DNA of 64,000 nucleotides from Mesorhizobium sp. B2-3-4 (lineage in GTDB: Bacteria; Pseudomonadota; Alphaproteobacteria; Rhizobiales; Rhizobiaceae): positions 62,001 through 126,000 of the forward strand of contig NZ_VFVY01000013.1 in NCBI RefSeq assembly GCF_006442315.1, written 5' to 3'. The position numbers and the translations under genes are program-made. This document shows positions 33,144 through 42,500 of the stretch, in pieces (positions within the stretch are counted from its first letter, which is position 1; every line of letters begins with the position of its first letter). The notes below the pieces were generated by a model, which saw nothing but the letters and a program-made list of their open reading frames with translations, ran no database searches and was not told where the DNA came from.

Positions 33144-34088
33144 CTATGTCCTGCGCTTGCCCTCGACCGCGTCCCAGAACAGGCTGGCGATGTCGGCGCC
33201 GCCGAAGCGCTTGACCTCGCGCACCCCGGTCGGCGAGGTGACGTTGATCTCGGTCATGTAGTCGCCGATGACGTCGATGCCGACCAGGATGAAGCCGCGC
33301 TCTTTCAGCGACGGTCCGATGCGCGCACAGATCTCGCGCTCGCGTGTCGTCAGCTCGGTCTTCTCGGCGCGGCCGCCGACGTGCATGTTGGAGCGCGAAT
33401 CATGGTCGGCCGGCACCCGGTTGATGGCGCCTACCGCCTCGCCGTCGATCAGGATGATGCGCTTGTCGCCCTTGCGCACGTCCTTGAGATAGCGCTGCAC
33501 GATATAGGGCTCGCGCGACAGCTGGGCGAACATCTCGAGCAGCGAGGCGAGGTTGCGATCGTCTTCCTTGAGATGGAAAATGCCGGCGCCGCCATTGCCG
33601 TAGAGCGGTTTGACGATGATGTCGCCGAACTCCTTGCGGAAGGCGGCGACCTCGGCCGGATCCTTGGTGATCAGCGTTTCCGGCATCAGGTCCGGGAATT
33701 CGGTGACGAAGATCTTTTCCGGGCTGTTGCGCACCCAGGCCGGGTCGTTGACCACCAGCGTCTTCGGATGGATGCGCTCCAATATGTGCGTGGTGGTGAT
33801 GTAGTTCATGTCGAAGGGCGGATCCTGGCGCAGCAGGATCACGTCCATCTCCGACAGGTCGGTGCGCACCTTGTCACCCAGCGTGTAATGGTTGCCCTTT
33901 TCGTCGCGGACCTGCATCTCCTCGATGCGGGCAAACACCTTGCCGTCGCGCAGCGACAGCCGGTCGGGCGTGTAGTGAAACAGTTGGTGGCCGCGCCGCT
34001 GCGCTTCCAGCGACAGCGCGAACGAGGTGTCGCCGGCGATCGACACGGTGGAGACATGGTCCATCTGGACGGCGATTTTGAGCTTCAT
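33144..34088 (-). CDS. gshB: Glutathione synthase
   Basis: GshB joins gamma-glutamylcysteine and glycine with ATP in the cytosol. The 314-residue length is canonical. ATP-grasp features are visible: VILLRQDPPFDMNYITTTHI, DIIVKPLYGNGGAGIFHLKE, YIVQRYLKDVRKGDKRIILI and GIDVIGDYMTEINVTSPTGV. The ATG at 34088 starts MKLKIAVQMDHVSTV, as in known enzymes. The frame is open for 57 codons upstream without matching sequence. Confidence 0.97.
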   Translation of the reverse strand: MKLKIAVQMDHVSTVSIAGDTSFALSLEAQRRGHQLFHYTPDRLSLRDGKVFARIEEMQVRDEKGNHYTLGDKVRTDLSEMDVILLRQDPPFDMNYITTTHILERIHPKTLVVNDPAWVRNSPEKIFVTEFPDLMPETLITKDPAEVAAFRKEFGDIIVKPLYGNGGAGIFHLKEDDRNLASLLEMFAQLSREPYIVQRYLKDVRKGDKRIILIDGEAVGAINRVPADHDSRSNMHVGGRAEKTELTTREREICARIGPSLKERGFILVGIDVIGDYMTEINVTSPTGVREVKRFGGADIASLFWDAVEGKRRT

Positions 34089-34343
34089 GGCGGGTCCCCG
34101 GCGCGATCTGGAGCGGCGTGCGTCCCTGGATGCACGAACGACGCGCCAACACTTTTGAATTGAGAGCGATATAAGGGTCGCCGCGGCTTCTGCCAATCGC
34201 GACGTTTTGAACATTGCGATCAGCGAGGCGCGCGCAACGGCCGTTTGCAGACAAGACAAGAACGCATGTCATCGGTTTCTTAAGCCTTCCCGGACAATAT
34301 CGGCCCCGAAAGCCCCTGCGGCCGGTGCCGAAAAGGGGTCTCG

Positions 34344-35594
34344 TTGGGAACCACGATCATGAACGCGCTCACTGCCGTCCGCGCAGCCTCGACCCGGCAG
34401 CTCGAACTGACCATCCTGATGCCGTGCCTCAACGAGGCCGAGACGCTCGCCGTCTGCATCGGCAAGGCCAGGGCGTTTCTCGACAAGTCCGGCATATCCG
34501 GTGAAGTGCTCATCGCCGACAATGGCAGCACCGACGGCTCGCAGGAGATCGCCGCGCAAGGCGGCGCCCGCGTCGTCCCGGTCCCCCAGAAGGGCTATGG
34601 CGCAGCGCTTCTGGGCGGCATCGCCGCCGCCAGGGGCCGCTTCATCATCATGGGCGACGCCGACGACAGCTATGATTTCGCCGCGCTCGATGCCTTCGTG
34701 ACGCGCCTGCGCGGCGGCGCCGACCTGGTCATGGGCAACCGCTTCCAGGGCGGCATCGAAGCGGGCGCCATGCCGCCTCTGCATCGCTATCTCGGCAATC
34801 CGGTGCTGAGTTTCGTCGGCCGCCTGTTCTTCCGCATCAAGACCGGGGATTTCCACTGCGGCCTGCGCGGCTTTAACGCCGACAGCATCCGCAAGCTCGA
34901 CCTGCAGACCACCGGCATGGAGTTCGCAAGCGAGATGGTGGTGCGCAGCGCGCTTGCCGGCCTGCGCATCGAGGAGGTGCCGACCACGCTCAAGCCCGAC
35001 GGCCGCAGCCGGCCGCCGCATCTCAGGACCTGGCGCGACGGCTGGCGGCATCTCAAATTCCTGCTGGTCTACAATCCGCGCTGGATGTTCTTCATCCCGG
35101 GCACGGTGCTTGCCGGCCTCGGCACGCTGTTCGCCGCGCTGCTGGTGTTTGGTCCCCTGCGGGTGATCAACAACCTGTCGCTCGACCTCAACACCTTCGT
35201 CGCCGCCTGCTTCATGATCGTCACCGGCATCCAGCTCATCACCTTCGGCGCCATTTCGCGATACTATGCCGAGATCACCGGCATCCTGCCGCGCAGCCGA
35301 GGGTCGGACTGGCTGACCAGGACCATCAGCACCGACCGTCTCGCGGCCAATGCCGGCATCTGCTTTGCCGCCGGTTTCCTGTTCTGCCTCTATGCCGTGA
35401 TGCGCTGGGCCCATCTCGATTTCGGCCCGCTGGACGATTCTGAAATCCCGCGCATCGTCGTGCTCGGCCTGAGCCTGATCGTCATTTCGTTCCAGGCCTT
35501 CTTTTCAGCCTTCCTGCTCGGTGTCCTGGAAATCCCGGTCAAGCGGCTGAAGGCCGGCCTCTCCCAGGAAGCGCCGGCTCGCGAAGGGCAATGA
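34344..35594 (+). CDS. GT2 family glycosyltransferase with C-terminal membrane helices (GtrB-like)
   Basis: The 416-residue protein has a dolichyl-phosphate-mannose-synthase-like catalytic domain (LTILMPCLNEAETLAVCIGK, IADNGSTDGSQEIA, MGDADDSYDF with the DxD, GLRGFNADSIRKL). At least four hydrophobic C-terminal segments follow. Such enzymes load a sugar on undecaprenyl phosphate at the inner membrane. AAAAGGGG at 34331-34338 points to a TTG start at 34344; the ATG at 34359 is the alternative. Its stop overlaps the next gene in an ATGA, and the three genes 34344-37921 look like one cassette. Confidence 0.88.
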   Translation: MGTTIMNALTAVRAASTRQLELTILMPCLNEAETLAVCIGKARAFLDKSGISGEVLIADNGSTDGSQEIAAQGGARVVPVPQKGYGAALLGGIAAARGRFIIMGDADDSYDFAALDAFVTRLRGGADLVMGNRFQGGIEAGAMPPLHRYLGNPVLSFVGRLFFRIKTGDFHCGLRGFNADSIRKLDLQTTGMEFASEMVVRSALAGLRIEEVPTTLKPDGRSRPPHLRTWRDGWRHLKFLLVYNPRWMFFIPGTVLAGLGTLFAALLVFGPLRVINNLSLDLNTFVAACFMIVTGIQLITFGAISRYYAEITGILPRSRGSDWLTRTISTDRLAANAGICFAAGFLFCLYAVMRWAHLDFGPLDDSEIPRIVVLGLSLIVISFQAFFSAFLLGVLEIPVKRLKAGLSQEAPAREGQ

Positions 35595-36013
35595 GCGACG
35601 TGCTGCCGGCGCTTGTCCGGGCGCGCCCGTTCCGCTTCGTGGTGGTGGGCGTCGGGGCCGCCGGACTGTTCTTCGTGCTTTCCTGGCTGCTTGTATCGCT
35701 GGGCCTGCCGCCCTTTGCCGGCAGTGCGATCGCCTATGCGACAGCTTTCGTCATCGCCTATCGCGCGCAGCGTGGCTGGACCTTCGGCGAGGAACACGAT
35801 CACAGGACCGCGTTCCCGCGCTATCTTGCGCTGCAGGCCGGATGCGCCGCCTTTTCCGGGCTCGTCTCGCAAGTCGCGGTAACCCATTTCGGCCTGTCGC
35901 CCGTCGCCATGTCGGCTCTGGCGACGGTCGCGACGAGCACAATAAGCTATGTGGTCTCCAGGCTTTGGGTGTTTCCGGCGCGCGGCCACGGCAATCCAGG
36001 CAAAACCGTATAA
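35591..36013 (+). CDS. GtrA family membrane protein, putative lipid-linked sugar flippase
   Basis: The 140-residue protein has four hydrophobic segments and the GtrA signature pattern: FVVVGVGAAGLFFVLSWLL, IAYATAFVIAYRAQRGWTF, and a fourth helix ending SRLWVF. GtrA proteins are thought to flip undecaprenyl-phosphate-linked sugars across the inner membrane. It overlaps the GT2 gene by four bases, matching the gtrB-gtrA pairing of O-antigen modification cassettes. Confidence 0.87.
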   Translation: MSDVLPALVRARPFRFVVVGVGAAGLFFVLSWLLVSLGLPPFAGSAIAYATAFVIAYRAQRGWTFGEEHDHRTAFPRYLALQAGCAAFSGLVSQVAVTHFGLSPVAMSALATVATSTISYVVSRLWVFPARGHGNPGKTV

Positions 36014-36103
36014 CGGTCTCCGGTTCGGGACGCGCCGGCTTTACGCTTTGTGAAGCGAGTGGCGCTAGCCTGTGGCCTCCGACCACCGGCCGAAAGTCGC
36101 TTC

Positions 36104-37921
36104 ATGACCGCTGCCCATGCCGCGACGCCTTCCAGGGATACCGCCCGCGCTTCGTGGCGGACGGATATGCTGGCGGCGCTGCTCGCGGCCCTGGTGCCGC
36201 TCTTCATCCATGCGGTAGGCGGATTTCCGCAACTGGCCAATCCGGCGGGCGACAATGACAGCCTGCTGCAGCTGGTCGAGGTCCGCGATCTTCTGGCCGG
36301 GCAGGGCTGGTTCGACCTGCACCAGTACAGGATGGGACTGGAAGGCGGCTTCGTCATGCATTGGTCGCGGCTGCTCGACGCGCCGCTGGCCCTCTGCATC
36401 CTCGCCGTTTCGGCCCTGACGGGCAACGTCGCCCTGGCTGAACAGGTCGTCCAGGTGGCCTGGCCCGCCTTGCTGTTCTGGCTGGCGCTTTTCGCCATCA
36501 TCCGCGCCGCACGCGCTTTCGCCGGCGGGCAGGCGGTGTTGCCTGCCGCCGTCGTGGGTGGGGCTGCGCTCTACTATCTCGGCATTTTCGCCCCCGGTTC
36601 GCTCGATCATCACAACGTGCAGCTGACGCTGACCCTGGCCAGCCTTGCCTTGTTGCTCGAGGCTCCCGCGCTCCGGCCGGCCGCCTTGCTCGCGGGCATG
36701 AGTGCCGCGCTGAGCCTGGCCATCGGCATGGAAAGCGCTCCCTACACCGGAACGCTTGGCGCCGTCGTCGCCCTGCTGTTCCTGCGCAATGGTTCTGGGG
36801 AGCGACCGGTCGCCAGGGATTTCGGCCTCGGCGTTGCCGGTGCCTCGGCGCTCGCCTTCGTCGCCACCGTGCCGGCATCGGCCTGGACCCAGCCTCAGTG
36901 CGACGCTTTTTCGATCGCGCAGTTCGCGCTGGCCGGGCTTGCCGGCGCCGGCCTGGCGGGGGTCGCGTCATGGAAGGCCGCCAATGCCACCGTCGCACGC
37001 CGCCTGACCGCGCTCGGGCTGCTGGGACTTGCCCTCGTGGCCATAGTGACATTCCTGTTCCCGCAATGCCTGGCCTCGCCCTATGCCAGTCTCGACCCGC
37101 GCCTGAAGGAGATGTGGCTCAGCCATATCGATGAGGCGCGGTCGCTCTTCCAGCTCGTCACCGATGATCCTGTCAGAGCGGTTTCACGGTTTGCCACGCC
37201 GCTGGTGGCCATCCTTCTGATGGCGCTCCGCATCGGTCGCGGCTGGCGGCGGCAGGACAGCCTTGTCGGCGGCCTGCTGGTGGCGGCGTTCCTGGTCAGC
37301 GCCTGGGAAGTGCGTGGGTCGACCTTCTCCATCGCCTTCGCGGTCATCCCGCTCGCGTCCTGGATCGCCAGCTCGCGACAGCGGACGGAGACCAGCCCGT
37401 CCGGCGGCGCCGCGCTCAGGATGGCGGCGGCCTGGCTGATCTCGGTGAACTCGATCTGGGCCGGCGCCGCCGGGGCGGCTTCAAGCGCCTTGCAAACCGA
37501 CGCGGTCTTAACCGGCGCCAAAGCCGATGATGCGGCTTGCCTCGACAAGGCCTCCTTCGCCGCGCTCGGCAGGCTGCCGGCCACGACCGTGCTGTCGCTG
37601 TCCAATCTTGGCTCTCCGATCCTGGCCTTTACCGGTCATCGGGCGCTCGCCGGGCTCTATCATCGCAATATCGCCGGAAATCTGGTCGCGCTCGATGCCT
37701 TGCTGGGATCGGAAGCGGATGCCAGAGCCGTTGTCGAAGCCCATCATGTCGGCCTCGTCGCGCTCTGCCGCGGCAACGCCGAAAGCCGCCTGTTGGCGGC
37801 CCGGGCGCCGGACGGCTTCCTGGCCAGGCTGATGGCCGGCAGCGTGCCGCCCTGGCTGGAGCCGGTGACAGAAGCCGGCGGCGGCCCGCTCGAGCTTTAC
37901 CGCGTCAGATCCGGCGGTTGA
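36104..37921 (+). CDS. Polytopic membrane protein, probable GT-C type glycosyltransferase
   Basis: The 605-residue product has about ten hydrophobic segments in the first 420 residues, then a soluble C-terminal part with LSNLGSPILAFTGHRALAGL and HHVGLVALCRGNAE. It carries an early acidic pair after the first helix (NPAGDNDSLLQLVEVRDLLA) and LDHHNVQLTLTLASLALLLE, features like the first-loop Asp and DHH-type motif of GT-C enzymes (STT3/Gtr-like). With the GT2 and GtrA genes just upstream, it is the likely transferase that attaches the sugar on the outer face. GTG 36050 is an alternative start. Confidence 0.65.
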   Translation: MTAAHAATPSRDTARASWRTDMLAALLAALVPLFIHAVGGFPQLANPAGDNDSLLQLVEVRDLLAGQGWFDLHQYRMGLEGGFVMHWSRLLDAPLALCILAVSALTGNVALAEQVVQVAWPALLFWLALFAIIRAARAFAGGQAVLPAAVVGGAALYYLGIFAPGSLDHHNVQLTLTLASLALLLEAPALRPAALLAGMSAALSLAIGMESAPYTGTLGAVVALLFLRNGSGERPVARDFGLGVAGASALAFVATVPASAWTQPQCDAFSIAQFALAGLAGAGLAGVASWKAANATVARRLTALGLLGLALVAIVTFLFPQCLASPYASLDPRLKEMWLSHIDEARSLFQLVTDDPVRAVSRFATPLVAILLMALRIGRGWRRQDSLVGGLLVAAFLVSAWEVRGSTFSIAFAVIPLASWIASSRQRTETSPSGGAALRMAAAWLISVNSIWAGAAGAASSALQTDAVLTGAKADDAACLDKASFAALGRLPATTVLSLSNLGSPILAFTGHRALAGLYHRNIAGNLVALDALLGSEADARAVVEAHHVGLVALCRGNAESRLLAARAPDGFLARLMAGSVPPWLEPVTEAGGGPLELYRVRSGG

Positions 37922-37933
37922 GCGGGCAAGCCC

Positions 37934-38281
37934 TCACTTCCTGCGATACAGGATCATGCCGCCGTGATGCAGCACGCCGTCGACGAAGGTCCCGTCGGCG
38001 GTGAAACCGGTATCGTCCCAATAGTCGATGTGGTTCCCGCGCACTTCGTAGCGTCCTTGATACGCGCTTTCGCGGCTTCCGCGCGCCTCGTCATAGCGGC
38101 CGTTGGGCAGCAATTCGTGACGGACACGGCCATCGGCCGTCACCCACATGCCGGCATAAGGATGATTTTGCGCGGCGTCGGACTTCGAGGAGGTGTTCAT
38201 CGGGACAGGACCTTTCCGCACGGGCGCAAGGGCCGTGCCGTTGACAAGTATGAGGGATGCAAGAAACGAAGCGAAAACCAT
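37934..38281 (-). CDS. Atu4866-domain protein, probably exported
   Basis: The C-terminal 80 residues (NHPYAGMWVTADGRVRHELL, then YQGRYEVRGNHIDYWDDTGF, ending GMILYRRK) match the small beta-barrel family named after Agrobacterium Atu4866. With the ATG at 38281 the 115-residue product gains a hydrophobic leader (VFASFLASLILVNGTALA), suggesting export. An ATG at 38200 would give an 88-residue cytosolic form. It lies 11 bases after the SDR gene on the same strand, so the two are probably cotranscribed. Function is unknown. Confidence 0.75.
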   Translation of the reverse strand: MVFASFLASLILVNGTALAPVRKGPVPMNTSSKSDAAQNHPYAGMWVTADGRVRHELLPNGRYDEARGSRESAYQGRYEVRGNHIDYWDDTGFTADGTFVDGVLHHGGMILYRRK

Positions 38282-38292
38282 CCGCCCGCCGC

Positions 38293-39018
38293 CTACCTGC
38301 CGGCTGTCGGGCGGATGACGATCTCGTTCACGTCGACATCGTCCGGCTGTTCGATGGCAAAGCGCACGGCACGGCCGATCGCGTTCGGCTGCAGAGCGAT
38401 CGCGCGATATGTCCTCATGGCCTCGGCCGCCACCGGATCGGTGATGCTGTGCGCCAGTTCGCTCTCGACCACGCCCGGATGGATGCAGGTCACTCGGATC
38501 GCATCGTTCTCCTGCCGCAATCCCTCGGAAATCGCCCGCACGGCGTATTTGGTCGCGCAATAGACGGCTGCCGTCGGCGACACCGCCAGCGCGCCGATCG
38601 AGGCGATGTTGATGATGTGGCCGGCGCCGCGCGCCGTCATGTCCGGCAGCACCGCCGCGATCCCGTGCAGCACGCCCTTGATGTTGACGTCGACCATGCG
38701 GTCCCATTCGTCGACCTTGAGGGACGCCATCAGCGACAGCGGCATGACGCCGGCATTGTTGACGATCACGTCTACCTGCCCGAAGGCCTGGCGCGCGGCT
38801 TCGGCAAAGGCGGCGACATCGCCGCGGTCGGTGACGTCGAGGCGCCGGTGCAGGACCGTGCCGCCATCGGCGGTTATGTCCGCGGCGAGCGCCTCCAGCC
38901 GGTCCGTGCGTCGCGCGCCGAGCATGAGCCTCGCCCCGGCGGCGGCGAGTTCACGTGCGATCGCCGCGCCGATACCGCTCGAAGCGCCGGTAATGAGGAC
39001 TGTCTTGTCGAGGGGCAT
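38293..39018 (-). CDS. SDR family oxidoreductase
   Basis: The 241-residue classical short-chain dehydrogenase has the cofactor loop TGASSGIGAAIA, the NNAGVM motif and the active site with Ser (IASIGALAVS) and YCATK. ARRTDRLE after strand 2 suggests preference for NADP. The substrate is unknown. It is divergent from a LysR gene at 39135 across 116 bases, the usual arrangement for a LysR target. Confidence 0.88.
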   Translation of the reverse strand: MPLDKTVLITGASSGIGAAIARELAAAGARLMLGARRTDRLEALAADITADGGTVLHRRLDVTDRGDVAAFAEAARQAFGQVDVIVNNAGVMPLSLMASLKVDEWDRMVDVNIKGVLHGIAAVLPDMTARGAGHIINIASIGALAVSPTAAVYCATKYAVRAISEGLRQENDAIRVTCIHPGVVESELAHSITDPVAAEAMRTYRAIALQPNAIGRAVRFAIEQPDDVDVNEIVIRPTAGR

Positions 39019-39134
39019 TTCTATCTCCTTGTCTGGATCGACCGCCGGATAGGGCGGTTGCCAGCAAAGTAGATCCGCCGCATTGTCGCGATAAGTCAGC
39101 TAAAGCTCGACATCATGGAAAGAAGAACTAACCA

Positions 39135-40025
39135 ATGCAGCCGGACCTCAACGCCTTCGCCGTCTTCGTGCTGGTTGCCGAGCAGAGGAGTTTCCGCGCC
39201 GCAGCCGACCGCATCGGCGTCACGCGCTCGGCCGTCAGCCAGACGATCCGCCGGCTGGAGGAGACGGTCGGCATAGCGCTGGTGCGGCGCACGACGCGCA
39301 GCGTCAGCCTCACCGAGGCCGGCGAACGGCTCCATGCCGAAGTCGCGCCCGCGATCGCCGACATGCGCGCGGCGATCGAGACCACTGCCAGCCTGCGCGG
39401 CCTGCCCAGCGGGCAGTTGCGGCTCGCCGTATCGTCGATCGCCGAAGGCTTCCTGTCAGGGCCATTCCTGGCCTCCTTTGCCGAGGCCAATCCCCGGGTC
39501 CAGATCGATATCACGGTGACGGACGAGGAATTCGATATCGTCGCGCAGGGGTATGATGCCGGGGTCAGGCTGGGCGAAGTCATCGAACAGGACATGATCG
39601 CGGTTTCCGTTGCCGGCGACGAGCGGCAGCTCGCCGTCTGCGCCCCGGCCTATCGCGATCGCTTCGGCGCGCCGTCGCATCCGCGCGAGCTCGCCGCCCG
39701 CCGCTGCATCAGCTGGCGACCTGCACCGGGAATTGTGCCCTATCGCTGGGAGTTCGCGGCTGACGGCAAGGAGTTCAGCGTCGCCGTCGCGCCGGAGATC
39801 ACGACGAACGACATGGCGCTGATGATAAAGCTCGCCGTCGCCGGCGCCGGCATCACCTTCGGCATGGAGCGCAGCTTTCGCCCCTGGCTCGAGCGCGGGG
39901 AACTGGTTCCCCTCCTCGAAGCATACTGCCCAAGCTTTGCCGGCTTCTATCTTTATTACCCAAGCCGCCGCAACCTGGCGCCCAAACTGCGTGCCCTTGT
40001 CGACCACGTCAGGCGCTTCGGATGA
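39135..40025 (+). CDS. LysR family transcriptional regulator
   Basis: The 296-residue protein has the LysR helix-turn-helix (LNAFAVFVLVAEQRSFRAAA, VTRSAVSQTIRRLEETVGIA) and a CrgA/YafC-type effector domain (LRLAVSSIAEGFLSGPFLAS). It lies head-to-head with the SDR gene at 39018 and probably controls it and the Atu4866-like gene behind it. The effector is unknown. Confidence 0.9.
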   Translation: MQPDLNAFAVFVLVAEQRSFRAAADRIGVTRSAVSQTIRRLEETVGIALVRRTTRSVSLTEAGERLHAEVAPAIADMRAAIETTASLRGLPSGQLRLAVSSIAEGFLSGPFLASFAEANPRVQIDITVTDEEFDIVAQGYDAGVRLGEVIEQDMIAVSVAGDERQLAVCAPAYRDRFGAPSHPRELAARRCISWRPAPGIVPYRWEFAADGKEFSVAVAPEITTNDMALMIKLAVAGAGITFGMERSFRPWLERGELVPLLEAYCPSFAGFYLYYPSRRNLAPKLRALVDHVRRFG

Positions 40026-40217
40026 TGCCGGGGAAAGCCGCGCCCAGTTGCCTGGCGCCGTCGGCCTCGGGTTCCGTCCGGTGTGGCGGCATGGCCCGTC
40101 AGCCGCCGGCGTCCAGGCAGCCGGGCGGCTTGAGAAATCGGTTTTCGAGATACGTTTCCTAAAGGGTTTCCTGCCAGTCTCGAAAATAAATTCCGACGTC
40201 ACAAAACAGGGACACCG

Positions 40218-41567
40218 ATGCAAACTCCGTTTGGCACCGGTCAGGCAAACAGGGAGAGCACGGATCTGGCCTTCACCGATCCGTTGACCGGGCTTGGCAA
40301 CCATCGCCGCTTCTTCGACAAGGTCGATCGCCTGATCAGCGACCGCGCCGACGATCCCGCGCCCTTCACCGTCGGCATTCTCGACCTTGACGGCTTCAAG
40401 CCGATCAACGATCTGTTCGGCCACAAGGCCGGCGACGACATCCTGATCCAGGTCGCCATGCGGCTGCGCGCCTCGATGGACGGCCATTCGACGGTCTGCC
40501 GCATCGGCGCCGACGAATTCGCCTTCCTCTATCCGCTGGTGTTCTCGGAGGATGCGGCGGCCGAAAAATCCCGCATGCTGATCGAGATCCTGTCGGCGCC
40601 CTACGATGTCGGCGAGCGCACCGCCAGGCTGTCGGCCTCGGTCGGCTGCTCGCTGTTCTATTCGGGCGACGAGACCACCGAAATCCTCATCAACAAGGCC
40701 GAAACGGCGCTTTACCACGCCAAGCGTTCCGGCCGTGGCCGCGTCGTCGTCTACACCCGCGAGATGGAAGAGGCCGCCAAGCGCGTCACCCGCATCGAAC
40801 AGGCGCTGCGCCGCGCCGTTTCCGCCGGCGAGGTCGAGCCGCATTTCCAGCCGATCGTCGACCTCACCACGCGCCGCACCATCGGCTTCGAGACGCTGGC
40901 GCGCTGGACCGACCGCGACCTCGGCGCGGTGCCGCCGACCGTCTTCATCCCGATCGCCGAGGAGCGTGGCATCATTGGACCGCTGTCGCAGCTCGTGCTG
41001 CGCAAGGCGACCGAAGCCGCCCGCAGCTGGCCGAAGGACCTGTTCCTGTCCTTCAACCTGTCGCCCTCGCAGCTCGTCGACCAGAACACCGGCCTGCACA
41101 TACTGGCGATCCTCGACCGCACCGGCTTCGATCCGCGCCGGCTGGAGATCGAGATCACCGAAACCGGCCTGATGAACGATCCGGCCTCGGCCGCGCAGAT
41201 CGTCGAGGATCTGCGCCGCGTCGGCATCCGCGTCTCGCTCGACGATTTCGGCACCGGCCAGTCCTCGCTCGGCCGCCTGCGCGAATTCCATTTCGACAAG
41301 CTCAAGATCGACCGCGCCTTCGTCTCCTCCATTCTCGAGGACCGGCCGTCCGAACACATCATCCGCGCCATCCTCGCAATGTGCGAAGGGCTCGGCATGG
41401 ATGTGGTCGCCGAGGGCATCGAGGAGGAAGCGCAGGCCGACCGGCTCGTCCAGTTCGGCTGCGCCGGCGGGCAGGGCTACCTGTTCGGCAAGCCGGCCGA
41501 TGCCGACGCCACGCTCGGCTACCTCCGCGATTCCTTCCGTGGTGCCTTGCGCGCCAAGGCGATCTGA
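40218..41567 (+). CDS. GGDEF-EAL protein with a degenerate GGDEF motif
   Basis: The 449-residue cytosolic protein joins a GGDEF domain (residues about 18-180) and an EAL domain (about 190-440), with no membrane segment or sensor domain. The cyclase signature reads GADEF (97-101) instead of GGDEF, so diguanylate cyclase activity is probably weak or lost. The EAL side keeps catalytic residues: E225-T-L, FNLSPSQ, EITETGLM, DDFGTGQSSL, KIDRAFV and GGQGYLFGKP. It is thus more likely a c-di-GMP phosphodiesterase, perhaps with GTP sensing by the GGDEF domain. The ATG follows an AT-rich leader. Confidence 0.88.
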   Translation: MQTPFGTGQANRESTDLAFTDPLTGLGNHRRFFDKVDRLISDRADDPAPFTVGILDLDGFKPINDLFGHKAGDDILIQVAMRLRASMDGHSTVCRIGADEFAFLYPLVFSEDAAAEKSRMLIEILSAPYDVGERTARLSASVGCSLFYSGDETTEILINKAETALYHAKRSGRGRVVVYTREMEEAAKRVTRIEQALRRAVSAGEVEPHFQPIVDLTTRRTIGFETLARWTDRDLGAVPPTVFIPIAEERGIIGPLSQLVLRKATEAARSWPKDLFLSFNLSPSQLVDQNTGLHILAILDRTGFDPRRLEIEITETGLMNDPASAAQIVEDLRRVGIRVSLDDFGTGQSSLGRLREFHFDKLKIDRAFVSSILEDRPSEHIIRAILAMCEGLGMDVVAEGIEEEAQADRLVQFGCAGGQGYLFGKPADADATLGYLRDSFRGALRAKAI

Positions 41568-41732
41568 GCGGCGATTTTCGTCGCTGCCGGCAACTCCGCC
41601 CGTGCGGCCGCGCGAATCCAGCGCGGCGCATCGTCGTTTTGTCTGACATAAGCCGTGAATCCGACGTTTCGCCCTTGCCCGCGCGACGTCTCTGGCTAGG
41701 ATGCGCGCCGATTGAGCGCGGAGACGAAAGAC

Positions 41733-42500
41733 ATGATGCCATCGGCGGATTTTGCCGACCTGAAGGGAGCCTCGGTGCTGATCACCGGTGGTGGCTCCGG
41801 TATCGGTGCAGCCCTGACCGAGGGTTTTGTGCGCCAGGGCGCCAATGTCGCCTTCATCGACATCGCCGACGGCCCGAGCACGCTGCTGGCCGACCGCATC
41901 GAGACGGAATTCGGCCGGCGCCCGCTCTACCTCAAGACCGATCTGCGAGACATCGAGGCGCTGCGGGGGTCGGCGGCCAAGGCGGCCGAGGCGCATGGCG
42001 ATGTCACGGTGCTGGTCAACAACGCCGCGTGGGACGAACGCCATGAAGTGGCCGATGTCAGCGTCGAGTTCTGGGACAACAACCTTGCCATCAATCTGCG
42101 GCCGCACTTCTTCACCGCGCAGGCGGTGGCGCCGGGGATGAAGCGCGCCGGCGGCGGCTCGATCATCAATTTCACCTCGACCTCCTACCTGATCAACCAT
42201 CCCGACATGCCGGCCTATACCGCCGCCAAGGCCGGCATACTCGGCCTCACCAAGGGCCTGGCGGGCAAGCTTGGCCCGGATCGCATTCGCGTCAACGCCG
42301 TCGCGCCCGGCTGGGTCATCACCGAGCGGCAGCAGGAGCGCTGGGTGACCGAAGGCGCGCTTGCCGCCCATGTCGCCAAACAGTGTATCAAGGATGTCAT
42401 GCGGCCCGACGACATGGTCGGCACCGTGCTGTTCCTGGCCTCGGACGCCTCGCGCATGCTGACCGCGCAGATGCTGATCGTCGATGGAGGCTTCCTGTGA
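41733..42500 (+). CDS. SDR family oxidoreductase, probable sugar 1-dehydrogenase
   Basis: The 255-residue protein has TGGGSGIGAALTEGF, the acidic residue after strand 2 (FIDIADG, NAD preference), VNNAAWDE, FTSTSYLIN and YTAAKAG. This is a complete classical SDR active site. It is the first gene of a four-gene run with dgoK, dgoA and an SMP-30 lactonase. In such operons this SDR usually oxidises an aldose such as galactose, arabinose or fucose to the lactone; the exact sugar is inferred only from context. GCGGAGA upstream supports the ATG at 41733. Confidence 0.85.
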   Translation: MMPSADFADLKGASVLITGGGSGIGAALTEGFVRQGANVAFIDIADGPSTLLADRIETEFGRRPLYLKTDLRDIEALRGSAAKAAEAHGDVTVLVNNAAWDERHEVADVSVEFWDNNLAINLRPHFFTAQAVAPGMKRAGGGSIINFTSTSYLINHPDMPAYTAAKAGILGLTKGLAGKLGPDRIRVNAVAPGWVITERQQERWVTEGALAAHVAKQCIKDVMRPDDMVGTVLFLASDASRMLTAQMLIVDGGFL

